A stretch of DNA of 48,241 nt, taken from positions 1 through 48,241 of the forward strand of contig NW_013655088.1 in the NCBI RefSeq assembly GCF_000499385.1, read 5' to 3'. The notes under the pieces were generated by a model. The model saw only the letters and a list, made by a program, of their open reading frames with translations, was not told the origin of the DNA and ran no database searches. Shown piece by piece: positions 10,197-22,263 of the stretch. Made by a program: the position numbers and the translations under genes. The DNA comes from Eimeria necatrix. Its lineage: Eukaryota > Apicomplexa > Conoidasida > Eucoccidiorida > Eimeriidae. The first letter of the stretch is position 1; every line of letters begins with the position of its first letter.

Positions 10197-11014
10197 GGGC
10201 CCCTGACCTCCGCGCGGGCCGTGTCCTGCAGCCACTCGGCCCAGCGCCTGCTGCAGACCTCCGCGCCCACCTGGACTTCGGCCTTGAGGCTCTGCACTGC
10301 AGCAGACAAGTCCGAGATGAGAGCAGCAACAGCAGCAGGAGCGCTGTTGATGCTGCTGAGGATTATCTTCATGGTTTTCAAGTTGTCTCCGACGAACAGC
10401 AGCAGCTGCGCGCCCTCAGTGACCCGCAGCAGCAGCTCGTCCACGTAGGGGGGCCCCTGGGGGGCCCCCTCGGGCTGCCGCGCCGCCTGCAGGTTTGCTG
10501 CTGCTGCAGCAAGCTGCTGCACGTCGTACTTAGTCCGCTGCTGCCACAGCCCCACCACGTGCTGCAGCAGCAGCTCGGCCTGCTCCGTGCACTTCTCTCT
10601 CGCGTCCATAAACGCTGATTTAGTGTCTTGCTGCAGCGCGCGGTGCAGCTGCATGTCTTTGCTCTGCAGCAGCGCAGCAGCAACCTGCAGCAGCAGCAAC
10701 TCAGCGTCCTCCAGTTCTTCCAAACTTGGGGGCCCCCCAGGCTGGGCCCCCATTAGCTGCTGCCACAAGTCCACCAGTTCTCTTGTGGCTCTGTTGGCGA
10801 GGTCTTCCAGCCGCTGCAGCGTGGCTTCTGTGTCTGCGTCCACTCCCCGTGCTGCTGCTGCTGCTGCTGCTGCTGCTGCAGCAGCAGCGGGAGTCGATGG
10901 CGGGCGCGAGCCCGCAAACGCCGCGCCCGGGGCAACCGCTGCTGCGCCGGGGGCCGCTGCTGCGGCTCCGGGGGCTGCTGCTGCGGCTCCGGGGGCTGCT
11001 GCTGCGGCTCCGGG

Positions 11015-11047
<33 letters not shown>

Positions 11048-11456
11048 GGGTGCAGCAGGAAGGGAAGTTCGAGGTCCTGCTGCGCTGCGGAAGCCCACAG
11101 GTGGCTGTGCTCCTCTCAGCTCGCTCAGCGGGATGCGGAGAAGTGCTGCTGCTGCTGCTGCTTCCTTCAGTGCTTGTCCAAGTGCCTGCCGCTGCGACTC
11201 TGGGGAGTCCGGCGCTGCTGCTGCTGCTGCTCCGGGTGCTGCTGCTGCTCCGGGTGCTGCTGCTGCTGCTGCTTGCGTCGGCGGGTCTACTCTGCTGTGT
11301 CTTTGGTCTCTGGACTTGTGGGGGAGCGTCGGGAAACCTGCCCCGTCAGCTGCTGCTGCTGCAGGTGCTGTTGCTGCAGGTGCTGCTGCTGTTGCTGCAG
11401 GTGCTGCTGCTGCTGCTGCAGTTGCGTCTGCGGCGGCGGGCGGAGGCAAGAAGGGC

Positions 11457-11489
<33 letters not shown>

Positions 11490-12095
11490 TCGGCCATGGC
11501 TGCAGCAGGCATCTGGGGCTCCCGCGCTGGAGGCCTGAAGGGCTCGCGGCGCCGGGGCTTCTCCGAAGCCGAGCGTCCCAGAGCAGCATGGGCAGGAGCA
11601 GCAGCAGCAGCAGGAGCAGCAGCAGCAGCAGCAGCAGAAGCAGCAGCAGAAGCCTTGCCAACTCGGAAGCGAGACAGCAGCGGCCACCGCCGCGGGGGGT
11701 CCCGTGGCTTTGCTGAGGGCTCAGTGAAGACCACTGGAGTCTCTGAAAAGGAAACGGACTTCTTGACAGGGTTCTTAGGAGTTGGTGCTGCTGCTGCTGC
11801 TGCTGCTGCAGCAGCAGATCCCGGCGCTGCTGCTGCTGCCCCTGGCGCTGCTGCTGCTGCTCCGGGCCTTGCTGCGGGTGCTGCGGGTCCCGCTGCGGGT
11901 GCTGCGGGTCTTGCTGCGGCTGCTGCTGGCTGCTGGAGGCCGAGCGCAGCAGCAGCAGCAGGCCGTGCTGCAGCAGCAGGAGCGGAGAGGGAAGTTTGCT
12001 GCTGCTGCGGGGGCCCCTCGGAGGGCCTGGAGGCCCAGGTGGGCGTGGCGGGGGAAGAGCTCCTGCGGAGAAGTGCTGCAGCGCCGCCGCCGGGC

Positions 12096-12129
<34 letters not shown>

Positions 12130-12894
12130 GCGCGGGGGCGGGGGCCGCGCCCGTGGCCAGCAGCTTTTGGTTCAAAAGATGAGCAGCAAAGTCCACTTCA
12201 TTTGCAGGATTGTGGAGGCCAACAGAGCGCAGCAACTCAACCACAATAACAGCTTCCTGGACGAGGTCTCGGGCTTCCTTTTGCTGCGCAGCAGCAACTG
12301 CTGCTGCTGCTGCTGCTGCTGCTGCAGTGGGCACGTGGGCCACGCGCAGCTGCTGCACCAGCCAGGAGGCCATCTGCATGCACTTGGCCTCGTCGGCCGG
12401 CAGCAGCGGCCCTGCAGCAAAGACTTCGTGCTGCAGCACCTTGCGAGCAGCAACAAGGGCTTGTGCTGCAGCAGCAGACAAGTAGCGATCGGAAGCAAAG
12501 GAGCGAGCGAACAGCAGCAAAGCTTCTCTGTCTTGAGAGGAGTCCCACTGGGCCCGCTGCAGCCGCTGCTGCACCCGCTGCAGCTTCTCGCTGACAGTCT
12601 GCAGCTGCTGCTGCCGCTGCTGCAGCACTGCAGCAGAAGCCTCCACGATGCTGCTGCCCAGCGACAGCCGCTCCGACATCTGCTGCGACTCCGAGACCCC
12701 CTGCTGCGCTGCTCTCACCGCCTGCTGCAGCTGCTGCTGCTGCTCTTCCTGGCCGCGGGCCTCGAAGCCCAAAAACTGAACTTCTTGTCTTGCCAGCAGC
12801 ACCATTTGCTTCTCAATGCCATTAAGGCCCACTAAGTTTTGCTGCTCCGTGCTGAGAAGGTCTAGCTGCCGGTGCAGCGGCGAGCGCCGCCGCA

Positions 12895-12931
<37 letters not shown>

Positions 12932-13025
12932 GGGTGCTGCCCCCACAGAGGGCGACCGCGCCGCCGCGCGCTGCCGGTACGCCCCCGCGGAGGCGCCCGC
13001 AGCCGCTGCTGCTGCTGCGTCCTCC

Positions 13026-13060
<35 letters not shown>

Positions 13061-13342
13061 GCCGCGGCAGGCGTCCCCCCCCGCAGCCAAAGACCTGTTC
13101 ACCAGCCCCCACGAAGAAGGCCGCGAGGGCTGCAGCGCGCGGGCGCAGGACAGCAGCAGGAAGAGCACTGCTGAGAGCGACAGCAGCAGCCCCACGCGCG
13201 CTGCTGCTGCTGCTGCTGCTGCAGCGGGAGCAGCAGCAGCAGCCGCGGGAGCGGCCGCGCGGCGCGGCGGGAGCGAAGCCGGCAGCAGCAAGTCGGCGTC
13301 CGGCAGCGCGACAGAAGCGACGGCTTCCGGGCGGGAAGAGGG

Positions 13343-13379
<37 letters not shown>

Positions 13380-13492
13380 AGCTGCAGCAGGCCGTCGTCC
13401 TGCAGTGTCTGTACACCGCAAGGGCGAGCGCCCGCGGGACCCAAGAGCTGCAGCGCCGCTGCAGCGCCCGAGCAGAGCAGCAGAATCCGCAT
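9005..13492 (-). CDS. Secreted/membrane helical HAAR-rich protein, family member 1
   Basis: This is a 1,495-residue uninterrupted frame with an ATG at 13492-13490 and a TAG at 9007-9005. Residues 1-22 (MRILLLCSGAAAALQLLGPA...) look like a signal peptide. A second hydrophobic helix lies at about 100-117 (GLLLSLSAVLFLLLSC). Helical, coiled-coil-like blocks follow (LLSTEQQNLVGLNGIEKQ; LQRLEDLANRATRELVDLW; CSRRWAEWLQDTARAE; LDILKKLVTVGYSIVEKI), separated by polyA and PGA runs. The C-terminal third is polyQ with PTPQQ repeats. The motifs QRLEDLA and C-x-R-x-W-x-x-x-L recur in the gene at 22264-24944, and an LLS-x-QQ-x-LV block in the one at 18045-20396, so I treat these as paralogs. The architecture resembles coccidian dense-granule-type proteins, but function is unknown. 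Introns in the repeat-rich parts cannot be excluded. Confidence 0.7.
9187..9570 (-). repeat. 18-bp minisatellite encoding PTPQQQ units
   Basis: About twenty tandem copies of an 18-base unit (plus-strand form GGCTGCTGCTGCGGCGTT) lie inside the family member 1 frame. On the coding strand they read as PTPQQQ or PTPQQR hexapeptides. Adjacent to it, 9676-9757 is a 12-base unit (GCTGCTGCAGTT) read as QLQQ. Both keep the frame open. Copy number may vary between isolates. Confidence 0.85.
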
Positions 13493-13566
13493 TGGGAGAA
13501 AAGCAAAGAATCAAAAAGAAAAGAAAAAGGACATGTTAGACCGGGGCAGCCGCGAGCCGCGACCCC

Positions 13567-13608
<42 letters not shown>

Positions 13609-16600
13609 AGGCACGGCGTGAACCTGTGGGACTCGCGGCGGAGAGGCTCCGAGGAGGCGGAAGGGCTGCGATGAAGCTGCTGCTGCGGACTCGACGCCAG
13701 AGCCGCTTTAGGCCGCTGAAGAAAAGCGCCTGTGGGGGTCGGGGCCTGAGAGCACTTTTCTGCAAATAAGTCCGTCGAGCGAAGCAAAGGCGAAATCGAA
13801 GATCTCGGAAGATCTTTGAACTCCAAAACTTAAAAAGATTGACAACAGTGAGCGCTCGCCGCTGCAGCGCGGGCCGCGCCGCTGCTGCAGCAGACAGGCA
13901 CAGCGAAAGACGGCCAGCCCGCGCCTCGGTCGAGCGCGGCTTTCCGCCGCTGCTTTCCAAGTCCGCGCTGCTTTCCAACTCCAAAAGCCGAATTTCAAGT
14001 TCAAAAGGCAATTTTTAACTTCGAATTCGCTTTTTTTGGACCCACTTTGCTGTTTTCCGCCAACTCCGCCCCGCCGCGCGCCTGCCAGCCGCCGCCCGCC
14101 CCGATCTGCTCCGCCGCCAACTAACGCCCTTGCGCCACCCCTCTCAACGCGATCCTCTTCTTTTCTGCAAACAAAATTCCTTTTTAAATTCAAATTCGCA
14201 TTTTGGGGCCCGAAGCCGCGCAAACGCCGCCCGGAAGCGCGCCGCGCTCATTGAATTCCACCCGCCCCCTGCCGAGCCTCAGCTTCCCCACTGGGGACTT
14301 CGCCGCTTTTAGTGCAAAGCGCCCGAAAAGCCTTTTAATAAATCAGAAATAACCCTAATTCCTAAAACGCAACTTTTAACGCAGCAATTCGACACTTTTC
14401 GCAGCTTCTTTCTCCACAGATTCACTTCTGGGGGGCAGGTGCACCAACTCGGGGTTCCCTCCCACCTCCCGCTGTACAGACACCCGATCCGAACTCGCAA
14501 TTCTTCTTGCTGCTCCCAATTGCTGCAAAGCCGCACTTTAATTCTAAGAGTTACTTAGACACTTTAGAAGCAGCAGCAGCAGCAAAAGCAGCAGTTGCAC
14601 GGCGAGAAAGGACCAGCCTGTCTGCTTTTGCTCGCTCTTGCCTCTTTGCAGCACTTAAGCAACTGGCTGCGCAGTTTAAAGAAAGCCAAAGGCTTTTGCA
14701 GGCCAATTCAATATTAGCTTTCCGCAGACAGAAATGCCCACCAGGGGCTTCTTTGCAGGCTCCCGAGACTCCTTTTGGCAGGCCAAAAGGCCGAAAAGTG
14801 CGCAAATGAAGTCACTGACACTTTTGAAAAAACTTGAAAATGCTTTTGAAGTTCAGCAGACACCCGAAAGCTGAAGTTGCGCATTGTCTATGCGCGCAGC
14901 GCCGCGGCCACAGCCGGCTCGTTCGCTGCAGACCCCTCAATGCAGAGCTTTCCCAACTGGCACGAAAGCTGCGAGTCCACACTTTTATATAAATGATATA
15001 AATGCATTCATTTAAAGAAAGACATCGCGCGAAACTCCAGGGCCCTCAGCTGTCTACGCAGCTGCCCCCTTGGTCACTCGCCACTGCGCGCTGCGGCGTT
15101 TCTGCGGATCCTGCAGCTAAAAGTGCGCCTTTTGCAGAAAATCCCGCAAAATTAGAACTAAAAATGCAAAATTAAGCAATTAATTCTATGAATTCACTTT
15201 GAAATAGATTTTGTACGCGACGAAGAAGACCAGGCAGCAGAAGCAGCCGCTGCCGTCGAGAAACTCGAAACGCGACACAGCTTTTCTTCAACTTCAAGTC
15301 TTAGAAACTCTCGAATTGCTTTCTGCACGCAAAAGATGCTTCATGCAGCTCTAAATGCCCTTTCAAGGAAAGCTCGGGGCTTTTCAGGAGTTGCACTTCG
15401 TCACTCCAGATGGCAAACTTCGCTGTGGTGTCCATTCTAGCCGCAATCTGCCACTAAAAGGCTCTAAAAGTCCCTCAAAATGTCCTAAATTTCCCTAATA
15501 TCGACCCGTTAGCCTCTTAGTGCTGTGGGAAATCATTGAAACTGAGTGAAATGGCGGAAATTCAATATCGGGCCACCTCCAGGGGGCTGAGGCGGAGGCT
15601 CAACTCGGGAAAGCGATCTAGAGGAATCTGGAAAGATTCGGTTCCTTTTTAAAGGACAAAAATTGAAAAAAACTGCTGCCAAGAGAATATTTAGTCCATA
15701 TTCCAAGAATATTCGAAAAGAGAAAGGATTTCTCCGTCTTCTCTCAAGGATCGCACTGAGCTCGTTTCTGCATACAAGTCCAAACAGTGAGAAATGCTGT
15801 TTGGTGTTCGTAAATCAAGTGAATGCTTTTAATTAAATTGAAAATTAAAAGAAGTAACTGCAAAAAGATGTCCAGAGTGGCCAGAGGCGGCCAGCAATTC
15901 GATCCAAAGGATAAAATCCACAAAATCCACAACAACTGGGCCTCCAGAGCCCGAAGGTTCTATTTTTTGGTCAAAAGCATATTCTAACTATTTCCCCGAC
16001 AAATTAATTCGCAAAACTGCATTTTTAATGCCCCACTTTCAGCAAATCACCTCTAAAGCTGCTGCTGAGGAAGTTCAGATCGAGCGCTTTTCTTGCACTT
16101 CTCGTCGCAACTTTGCGGAAATAGGCTGGCTTTTACAAATCTCTTCTCTTTCCAGTCTTTCTGAGATTCTATATATTCCTGGATGTTCTCATTTGTCCCA
16201 GTAGAAAGCAAGAATGGGCTAGCCAACTGATAGGAATATCAAAGCCAGCCTTCACTGGGGCGTGCTGATCCAGGTGGAAATGCAGCACTTCCGCCACAAG
16301 TTCAGGAAAAAACCCGCATAAAAAGCGCTGCAAATGGGCTTTTATTTTGTAGTTGTAGTGAAGGCAAAGCTCACGCAGTAGAAATTGAAAAATCCGCAGA
16401 GTTTGCGTCGCATTCATCCCTGATTCCACAATTCAACTTTTGCAGATGTTGAACGCGGGCCAGATGCCCCTGAGTTCAACTCTTCAGTGTTGAGGATAAA
16501 ACATAAATGAAAAGTTGGAACTTTTTGTGAAGTAGGAGTGCCACAGAGCGTCTTAAGTGCACGGCTGTGGAGTTAGTTCAAATTCCAGTGCCAGCGAGCT

Positions 16601-18044
16601 TAGTGTTTCTTGAGAAGGAACTGAAATATGAGGCCTCTTTGCATTCTGGAATTGCATTATATTGCAAGTTAATTGTGTATTGCAAGTTAGGAGAGACGCC
16701 TCGCAGTTGTGTAGTGAGAGAATCTCGAAACTTGACCAAAAAAGCAGTTAGTTGTGAAACTCTGAAGGCATCTTGAAGCTCTCTCAGTCGCTGTAGATGA
16801 CTAAAAGAGCCAAAAGACCTGCAGAGAAAGTCTTTCTGCTTCTTCAAAGCTGTGAAGAAAGCCAAGAGTTCCAATCTCAGTTTCCTTTTCCTGCTTTCTA
16901 TGGCTCACGTGGGCCCGCCGGAAGAGACCAGTGGGTCTGTGAGCGGCAAAAAGGGCTTTTAAATCTAAACATTTCATAGATGCGATAGGCTTTGTGACTC
17001 GCAGACAGAGTTCTACAGTTCTACCGAGAAGATCCTTTTTGTTTCAAGTTTCAAGTCTAGCGACAGAGTAAACTCTGGCTGTTTTGTGTTGCTGTTTTGA
17101 ACAAATGCTGGCAAAACAAATAGTCACTTCAAGAGAAATGGAACTTTCAGGGGCATCTGGTGTTCTCCGCAGCCCGCGCATTCAGCTGCACCCCGCGAAG
17201 CCCAGCAGCTGCTGCAGCAGCTGCTGCAGCAGCTGCAGCTGCTGCTGCAGCTGCAGCAGCAGCTGCAGCAGCAGCTGCAGCAGCAGCTGCAGCAGCAGCA
17301 GGGGCAGCTGGAGCGCTGGCGTCTGCTTTCAAGGAGTTGCAGCACCGGAAATGCCCTGTCCCGGGGAACACATGGCGTTTGCAAGTTGTCAACTTCAGGA
17401 AGCCAATGAAGACGACTTCCGAGCACAGCACAGCGCAAAACTTGTCTGCATTTCGAAAAGAAACACACAATCCAAGCATTTTGAGTAAATCCAACATTCA
17501 CATGAGAACATTCTCCGAGAAACTGCATATATTCGCAAGCACCGGCGCCGCCCGCAGCCCCGCGGAGCTGCGGCCAGCTGCGCCGATGCCGCGCCGCCCG
17601 GGGGCTCCAGCCTCTGCACTTCGCCGCCACGAGCTCTTTTTGAAAAATAAGAAACTCCGAGGGGAGATCGCGGCCCCTTGGCGCTCGCAGCTCGTGTCAG
17701 TGAAGCCGTGTCAGTGAAGCCTCGCGGCCGCTGCGCCCGCCGTCGCCTCGCCGGCGAAAAAACGCCCCCCAAGGACAGCTGTTGCGGCAGATATGGGGCC
17801 GCAGGCAGCACCAGCGCATGCATGCATGCGCATGCATGCGCATGCATGCATGCGCATGCATGCACTGCACAGATCTGCAGCTGCATGCGCGCCGCCTGCG
17901 CGTCTGCGGGCCCGAGAGGAAAGCCGCGGCCCCCCGCCCTGCGGCTTTTGCGGAGAGCAGCCAGAGCTCGGCAGCTGCAGCAGCAACGCAGCAGCAGCAA
18001 AGCAGCAGCAGCAAGTCGCGGCGAGCGCCTAGCAGCAGCCGGAG
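13493..18044. other. Intergenic region upstream of family member 1
   Basis: This lies between the start of one family gene and the end of the next, both on the minus strand. It should hold the promoter of the gene starting at 13492. One palindrome variant (CTGTACAGACAC) is at 14471. The part up to 14300 is GC-rich. Positions 15000-17100 are near-unique and AT-richer, with no coding signal I trust. A minus-strand 82-residue frame at 16169-16417 has no repeats but no recognisable family. Positions 17205-17300 are CAGCTG-type palindromic repeats and 17816-17866 are alternating GCATGCAT units. Confidence 0.5.
17816..17866. repeat. GCATGCAT palindromic repeat
   Basis: This is a run of overlapping CATGCATG and GCGCATGC units, self-complementary throughout. 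TGCATGCA is a known apicomplexan AP2-type DNA motif. Here it lies just beyond the 3' end of the gene at 18045-20396, so a regulatory role is uncertain. Confidence 0.6.
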
Positions 18045-18356
18045 CTACTTGCCGGCGGGGGCCCCCCCCGGGCCGCCGGCCCAGTCGCGGTCGAAAGCCC
18101 CCCCGGGGGCCCCCCCGGGGGCCCCCCCCCAGGGGGCCCCCCAGGGGGCCCGCCCGGGGGCCCCCCCGGGGGCCCCCCCGGGGGCCCGCCCGGGGGCCCC
18201 CCCAGGGGCCCCCTGGGGCCGTTGGAAGGCGGCGTAGACCTCCGCGGCCTCCTGGAGGGCCTCCTCGAGTTCTTCGAACTGGGGCGCGGGGGCTGCGAGG
18301 CGGTGGAGGCGGAGGAGGAGCTGGCGGCCGTCGTGGGTGAGAGTGCGGAGTTGCTG

Positions 18357-18398
<42 letters not shown>

Positions 18399-19008
18399 GG
18401 GGCCGCGGCGGAAGGGCTGCAGCGCGCGGGCCAGCTCGGCCTCGCAGGGGGCGCCGAGGCTGTCGGCGGCCTGCACGAGCTCCGTCTGCGCAGAGTCGAT
18501 GGCTTTGCGGAGTTCAACAACTCCTTGAAAAAGAAAAGGAAGAGAAGGCCTTCCCGTGGCCAAAGTGAACATCTCCGAATAGAGTTTTTTGGCTAAGTCC
18601 AGCTGTTCTCTGCAGCTTTCCATTTCCTCCTCGAGGAGGTCTTGCTGCCAGGCGGGGGCGGCGGGGCGCGCGTGCTGCCGCTGCTGCTGCAGCGCAGCAG
18701 CAGCGCGCTGCAGCTGCTGCTGCTGCCGCTCCACCTGCTGCAGCCAGTGCGGCTGCAGCGCAGCGCCGAGGCCGCTCAGCGAGCGCTCGCACATCTGCAG
18801 CGCCAGCTGGAAGGGCTCTGCAGCAGCAGCAGCAACTCCCTCCACATCTGTGTGCAGCGCCACCGCTAAAACACCAATTCCGTGTTTAAAAACCCTTCCC
18901 ATCTCTTCAAAACCCTCGGGACTTCCATCCACTCTCCGGGCCGCCTTGCCGGCGTCGCGGCTGGCCAGCAGCGCCAGCGCCATCTGCTCCTTCACCCTCG
19001 CCGTCTTG

Positions 19009-19049
<41 letters not shown>

Positions 19050-19537
19050 AGCAGGGGGGGCGGGCGCGGGCGGCGGCGGGGAGGGGTAGGCCAGGCTCCC
19101 GAAGAGCGCGGGGCCCTCCCCGGGGCCCTCGAGGCCCCCCTCCTCCTCCTCTGGACCAGTGGTCTGGTCCAGCAGGGCCTCGAGGGCCCCCATGGCCTCC
19201 AGCAGCCCCGGGGGGGCCTCCGCGTGGCCGTCCTGCTGCAGCTGCTGCAGCTGCCCGTGGGCGTCTTCGAGGGCCCCCTCTGCTGCTGCCAGCAGCGCCG
19301 CGCGGTCGCCGCGCCAGCGCGCAGAGGTCTCCGTGAGGACTTTGAAGTGCCTCCAGAGGGTCTCTTCGAAGTCCGGGGGGCCCCCCCGGGGGGCCCCCCG
19401 GGGGGCCCCCAGGGGGGCCCCCCGGGGGCCCCCCTGCTGCGGCGCCGCAGCAGCGACTTTGCGCAGCCGGAAGGCCTGCAGCACCCGCTCGGCCGCAGCC
19501 ACTGCAGCAGCAGCGCGGAGGCTGAGCCGCGGGGCCC

Positions 19538-19573
<36 letters not shown>

Positions 19574-20396
19574 CAGCCAGCAGCTCCGCGCGGCGGGCCT
19601 CCTGCGCTGCAGTGTACCCCATGAGGCCCCGCTGCTGCTGCTTCTCGTCGAAGGCCGCCCAGGCGCTGCTGCTCTGCTGCTGCGAGTGGTCCACTGCCAG
19701 CTGCAGCGAAGTGACCACCGCTGCGCCCGCCTCCGCCTGCAAGTACTGCTGCTGCGCGCGCCGCAAGTCCTCGCGGACTTGGCGAAGTTCTTCGTCGATC
19801 TTCGCAGCACTTAAGTACAAAACTTCCAACTCCGCCTCCACACTTCGCAGGCTTTCCGCGGCCATTTCCACCAGCCGCCGCTGCTGCGGCGACAGCAGCG
19901 CGGCGTCGCGGGGCTCCAGCGTCAGCAGCTGCACCTGCAGGTCCACGCCGTCGCCGGGGGGCCCCGGGGGGGCCCCCGGGGGCCCCGGGGGGGCCCCCAG
20001 GGGGGCCCACCGGGGGGGCCCCGGGGGGCCCCCGGGGGCCCCGGGGGGGCCCCCCGCTTCCGCGGCCTCTTCCGCGCGCAGAGAGGCGTCTCGGGGCCGC
20101 CACCGCGGCAGCAACTTCGTCTGCAGCGAAGAGGCCGAGCAGAGCAGCAGGTAGGCTGCTGCTGCTGCTGCTGCCAAGACGCAGAGCCGGCCCTTGCAGA
20201 GCCGCCGCGGGGGCCGCGGCGGCCGCTGCTGCTGCAGCGCCTGCAGCCTCCACTTGGCCTTCAAATCCACGGCCAAGTCCTCGTCATGGTGGCCCGGGCC
20301 CTTGCGCTCCTCGGGGCCCCGCGGCGCGGAACTCCGCGCAGTTGGCAGCGAACAAACAGCGGCCGCCACAGCTAATGCGGCATAGTTCTTGAGCAT
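18045..20396 (-). CDS. Secreted/membrane helical protein, family member 2
   Basis: This is a 783-residue frame with an ATG at 20396-20394 and a TAG at 18047-18045. Residues 1-24 (MLKNYAALAVAAAVCSLPTA...) form a signal peptide. Residues 71-90 are a second hydrophobic helix (LCVLAAAAAAAYLLLCSASS). A GAPGGPPG-type linker encoded by a GGGGGCCCC array follows (105-150). Next come long amphipathic helices (LLSPQQRRLVEMAAESLRS; AELEVLYLSAAKIDEELRQ; WQQDLLEEEMESCREQLDL; FQGVVELRKAIDSAQTEL), broken by polyS, polyA and polyP. The C-terminus is GAPGGAPG repeats. The order and the LLS-x-QQ-x-LV block resemble the gene at 9005-13492. RRLCK at residues 64-68 resembles an ASP5-type export cleavage site (RRLxx). 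Overlapping frames on both strands are repeat shadows. Function unknown. Confidence 0.72.
19372..20058. repeat. GGGGGCCCC arrays inside family member 2
   Basis: Two clusters, 19372-19436 and 19957-20058, are made of GGGGGCCCCCC-type units. A third cluster of the same type is at 18057-18215 in the same gene. On the coding strand they encode GAP/GGP-rich linkers. The units are near-palindromic and extremely GC-rich. Arrays of the same composition occur in PAN2 intron 4, in the gene at 33093 and in the TBC-TLDc gene. Confidence 0.85.
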
Positions 20397-22263
20397 GGCG
20401 GCCCAGACATCCAGCTGCCATCAAACTGTGCAAAAAACTGGCCGGGAACTGCAGCAATTCCCGTTCAACGGCTCCAAAGACGCACTTCTGCATGCAAAAC
20501 GTGCAACTTGCACAGCGACGCCCCAGGCCAGACGGCGCGCAGCAACGCAAAGTAGCAGGAGTGTAAAAGCCGCAAATTGCAAAAACAATAAAACCTGAAG
20601 GAAAAATGCTGACGCAGACCCAAACTCCACCCGACGACGCAGCTGCAGCGAAGCCCTGTGAGGCACTCCGCCGCCCGCTCCTTGCCCTTTTTCCCCGGAA
20701 TACCTTCGCAATCTCGGGATTTCTGCCTCTTCTTGACGCCAGAAATCAGCTTTTCTTCTTCTTTTCCCTTCAGCTCCCGCAACAACTCACGGCCTGCCCG
20801 TCGTCCGGGAGTTGGCTCCCGAAAAATTGCGCCCAGCCTCCTCCAACCTGAAAGCCAGCGGCGACGCTCCCCCTTCAGATCACGCTTCAGCTAATGAAGA
20901 CTTTACTTACTTAATGCCACCTTTTCGACATTTAGCAGCCAAATAATTAAAACTGTAGCTCACTTAACAGGAATATACCCTGATCGGCCCTGGTATGCCA
21001 CATCAGGATGTGAGCGAGGAGACTAGTGGAGGTGTGTATGTCTGGGAACGTGAAGTTAATGAACTGCTTTCCCCAAGTTACTTCGCTGAAGCTTCAGAAA
21101 ACTAATTAATCATATAAAGGGCCATTTTTTCGCCCAAAAGCTTCTCCTAGGGCTCCTAAATATACGAATATGCCCTGGCGGGCATTTGAGACGGCGGCGC
21201 CAGCCTGTTCAGTTTGCACTCGAAGCTGGTTGTTTGCAGAAAGAACAAAGATATCTGCTTTCCAAGTTGCTTGCTTGCATCAAATTGGCATAAAACGCAT
21301 TTGAAATTCCAAATTTTGCAATATTTCGGGGCGAAAGACGCCGACGCGCCTCCAGCGGGACTTCTCCAGCAACCAGGAGCTGGTTTTGTTCAACTTTTTC
21401 AGAAAGGAAGTAAACTGCGCAAGCAACTCCGAAATCTACAGAGGATGGCTCTAGGAAGAACCAGAACGTGATCACTAGACCTTAGACTTGAGTTCTTCGA
21501 GCAGCATTTGACTTTGTTCCATTTTGCAACTTTGCGTGCTGGAAACGTAAGGATTAGGGAGGATCGGGTTGTTACTGCGTAGCCCAGGCAATCTAACTCA
21601 CTTTAGATGTGTGAAAAAAGCTGATCATTGAACAATTAGTTGCAAATACAGCGTTGTTGTTGTTGTGAACACCAACAAAAGTGTGCTCACGTGCACGGTG
21701 CTGATTGACTGAGGCGCTGGAGGAAGAAAACAAAGAACTCCGTGACCCATATTGCTTTCTTTGTTTTGGCCCCCCCGGAGGTCCAGCTGCAATTGAGAAT
21801 CCAGATAGAAGCCAGGCAGCCTCTGCAGCGTCAAAGGAGCCCGTGTTGAATTAAAACAGTCGCAGGTTGTCAATGAATACTGGTGAGAGGCTCAAACTCA
21901 GCACAAGTGCAATGTATACCAAAAGCAGCAGAAATGCAATGCATACCGGCGTCTACACATGAGCAACGAAGGTTTCTTGCTGAAAGCCCACTGAGCTTGC
22001 TGGTGTGCTGCCAGCTGCAGCTCCTGCGGCCCAGCAAACCTGAATACTTGCTAGTTTTCGGTAACAGTGCGATGAGCCCCTCCAAATAGTTCACTAGACA
22101 AGCACAAGTCCCGCCTAGACCCTACAAACTTGCTGAACTCACAAGAAGCCTCTGCCTCTTGCCAGCCACTGGCTGCCACCATGTTCACTTTCAACAGCTC
22201 GAGAGCAGACGAAGGGAAGCCGCCTTTCCTGAGCTCCACGCAGCTTCCAGCTCAGTTCTGGGT
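20397..22263. other. Intergenic region between family members 2 and 3
   Basis: This near-unique DNA should carry the promoter of the gene starting at 20396 and the 3' flank of the gene ending at 22264. No long open frame, CAG tract, heptamer array or palindrome of the GTGTAC type was seen after about 20,700. A few 70-90-residue frames exist on both strands without recognisable features. Confidence 0.5.

Noticed and set aside
8610..10235. 541-residue poly-Ala frame on the minus strand and 454-residue poly-Ala frame on the plus strand (8761-10125)
   Set aside because: Both are alternative-frame reads of CAG/CTG repeats. The minus-strand frame at 9005-13492 has a signal peptide, membrane helix, non-repetitive helical blocks and paralogs.
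10587..12182. 531-residue plus-strand frame rich in Ala and Gly
   Set aside because: Antisense of family member 1. No domain, and its composition follows from reading GCT/GCC repeats.
18907..20253. 448-residue minus-strand frame overlapping family member 2
   Set aside because: A shifted-frame read of GGGGGCCCC and CTG repeats without hydrophobic or helical organisation. The 783-residue frame has a signal peptide and conserved helices.
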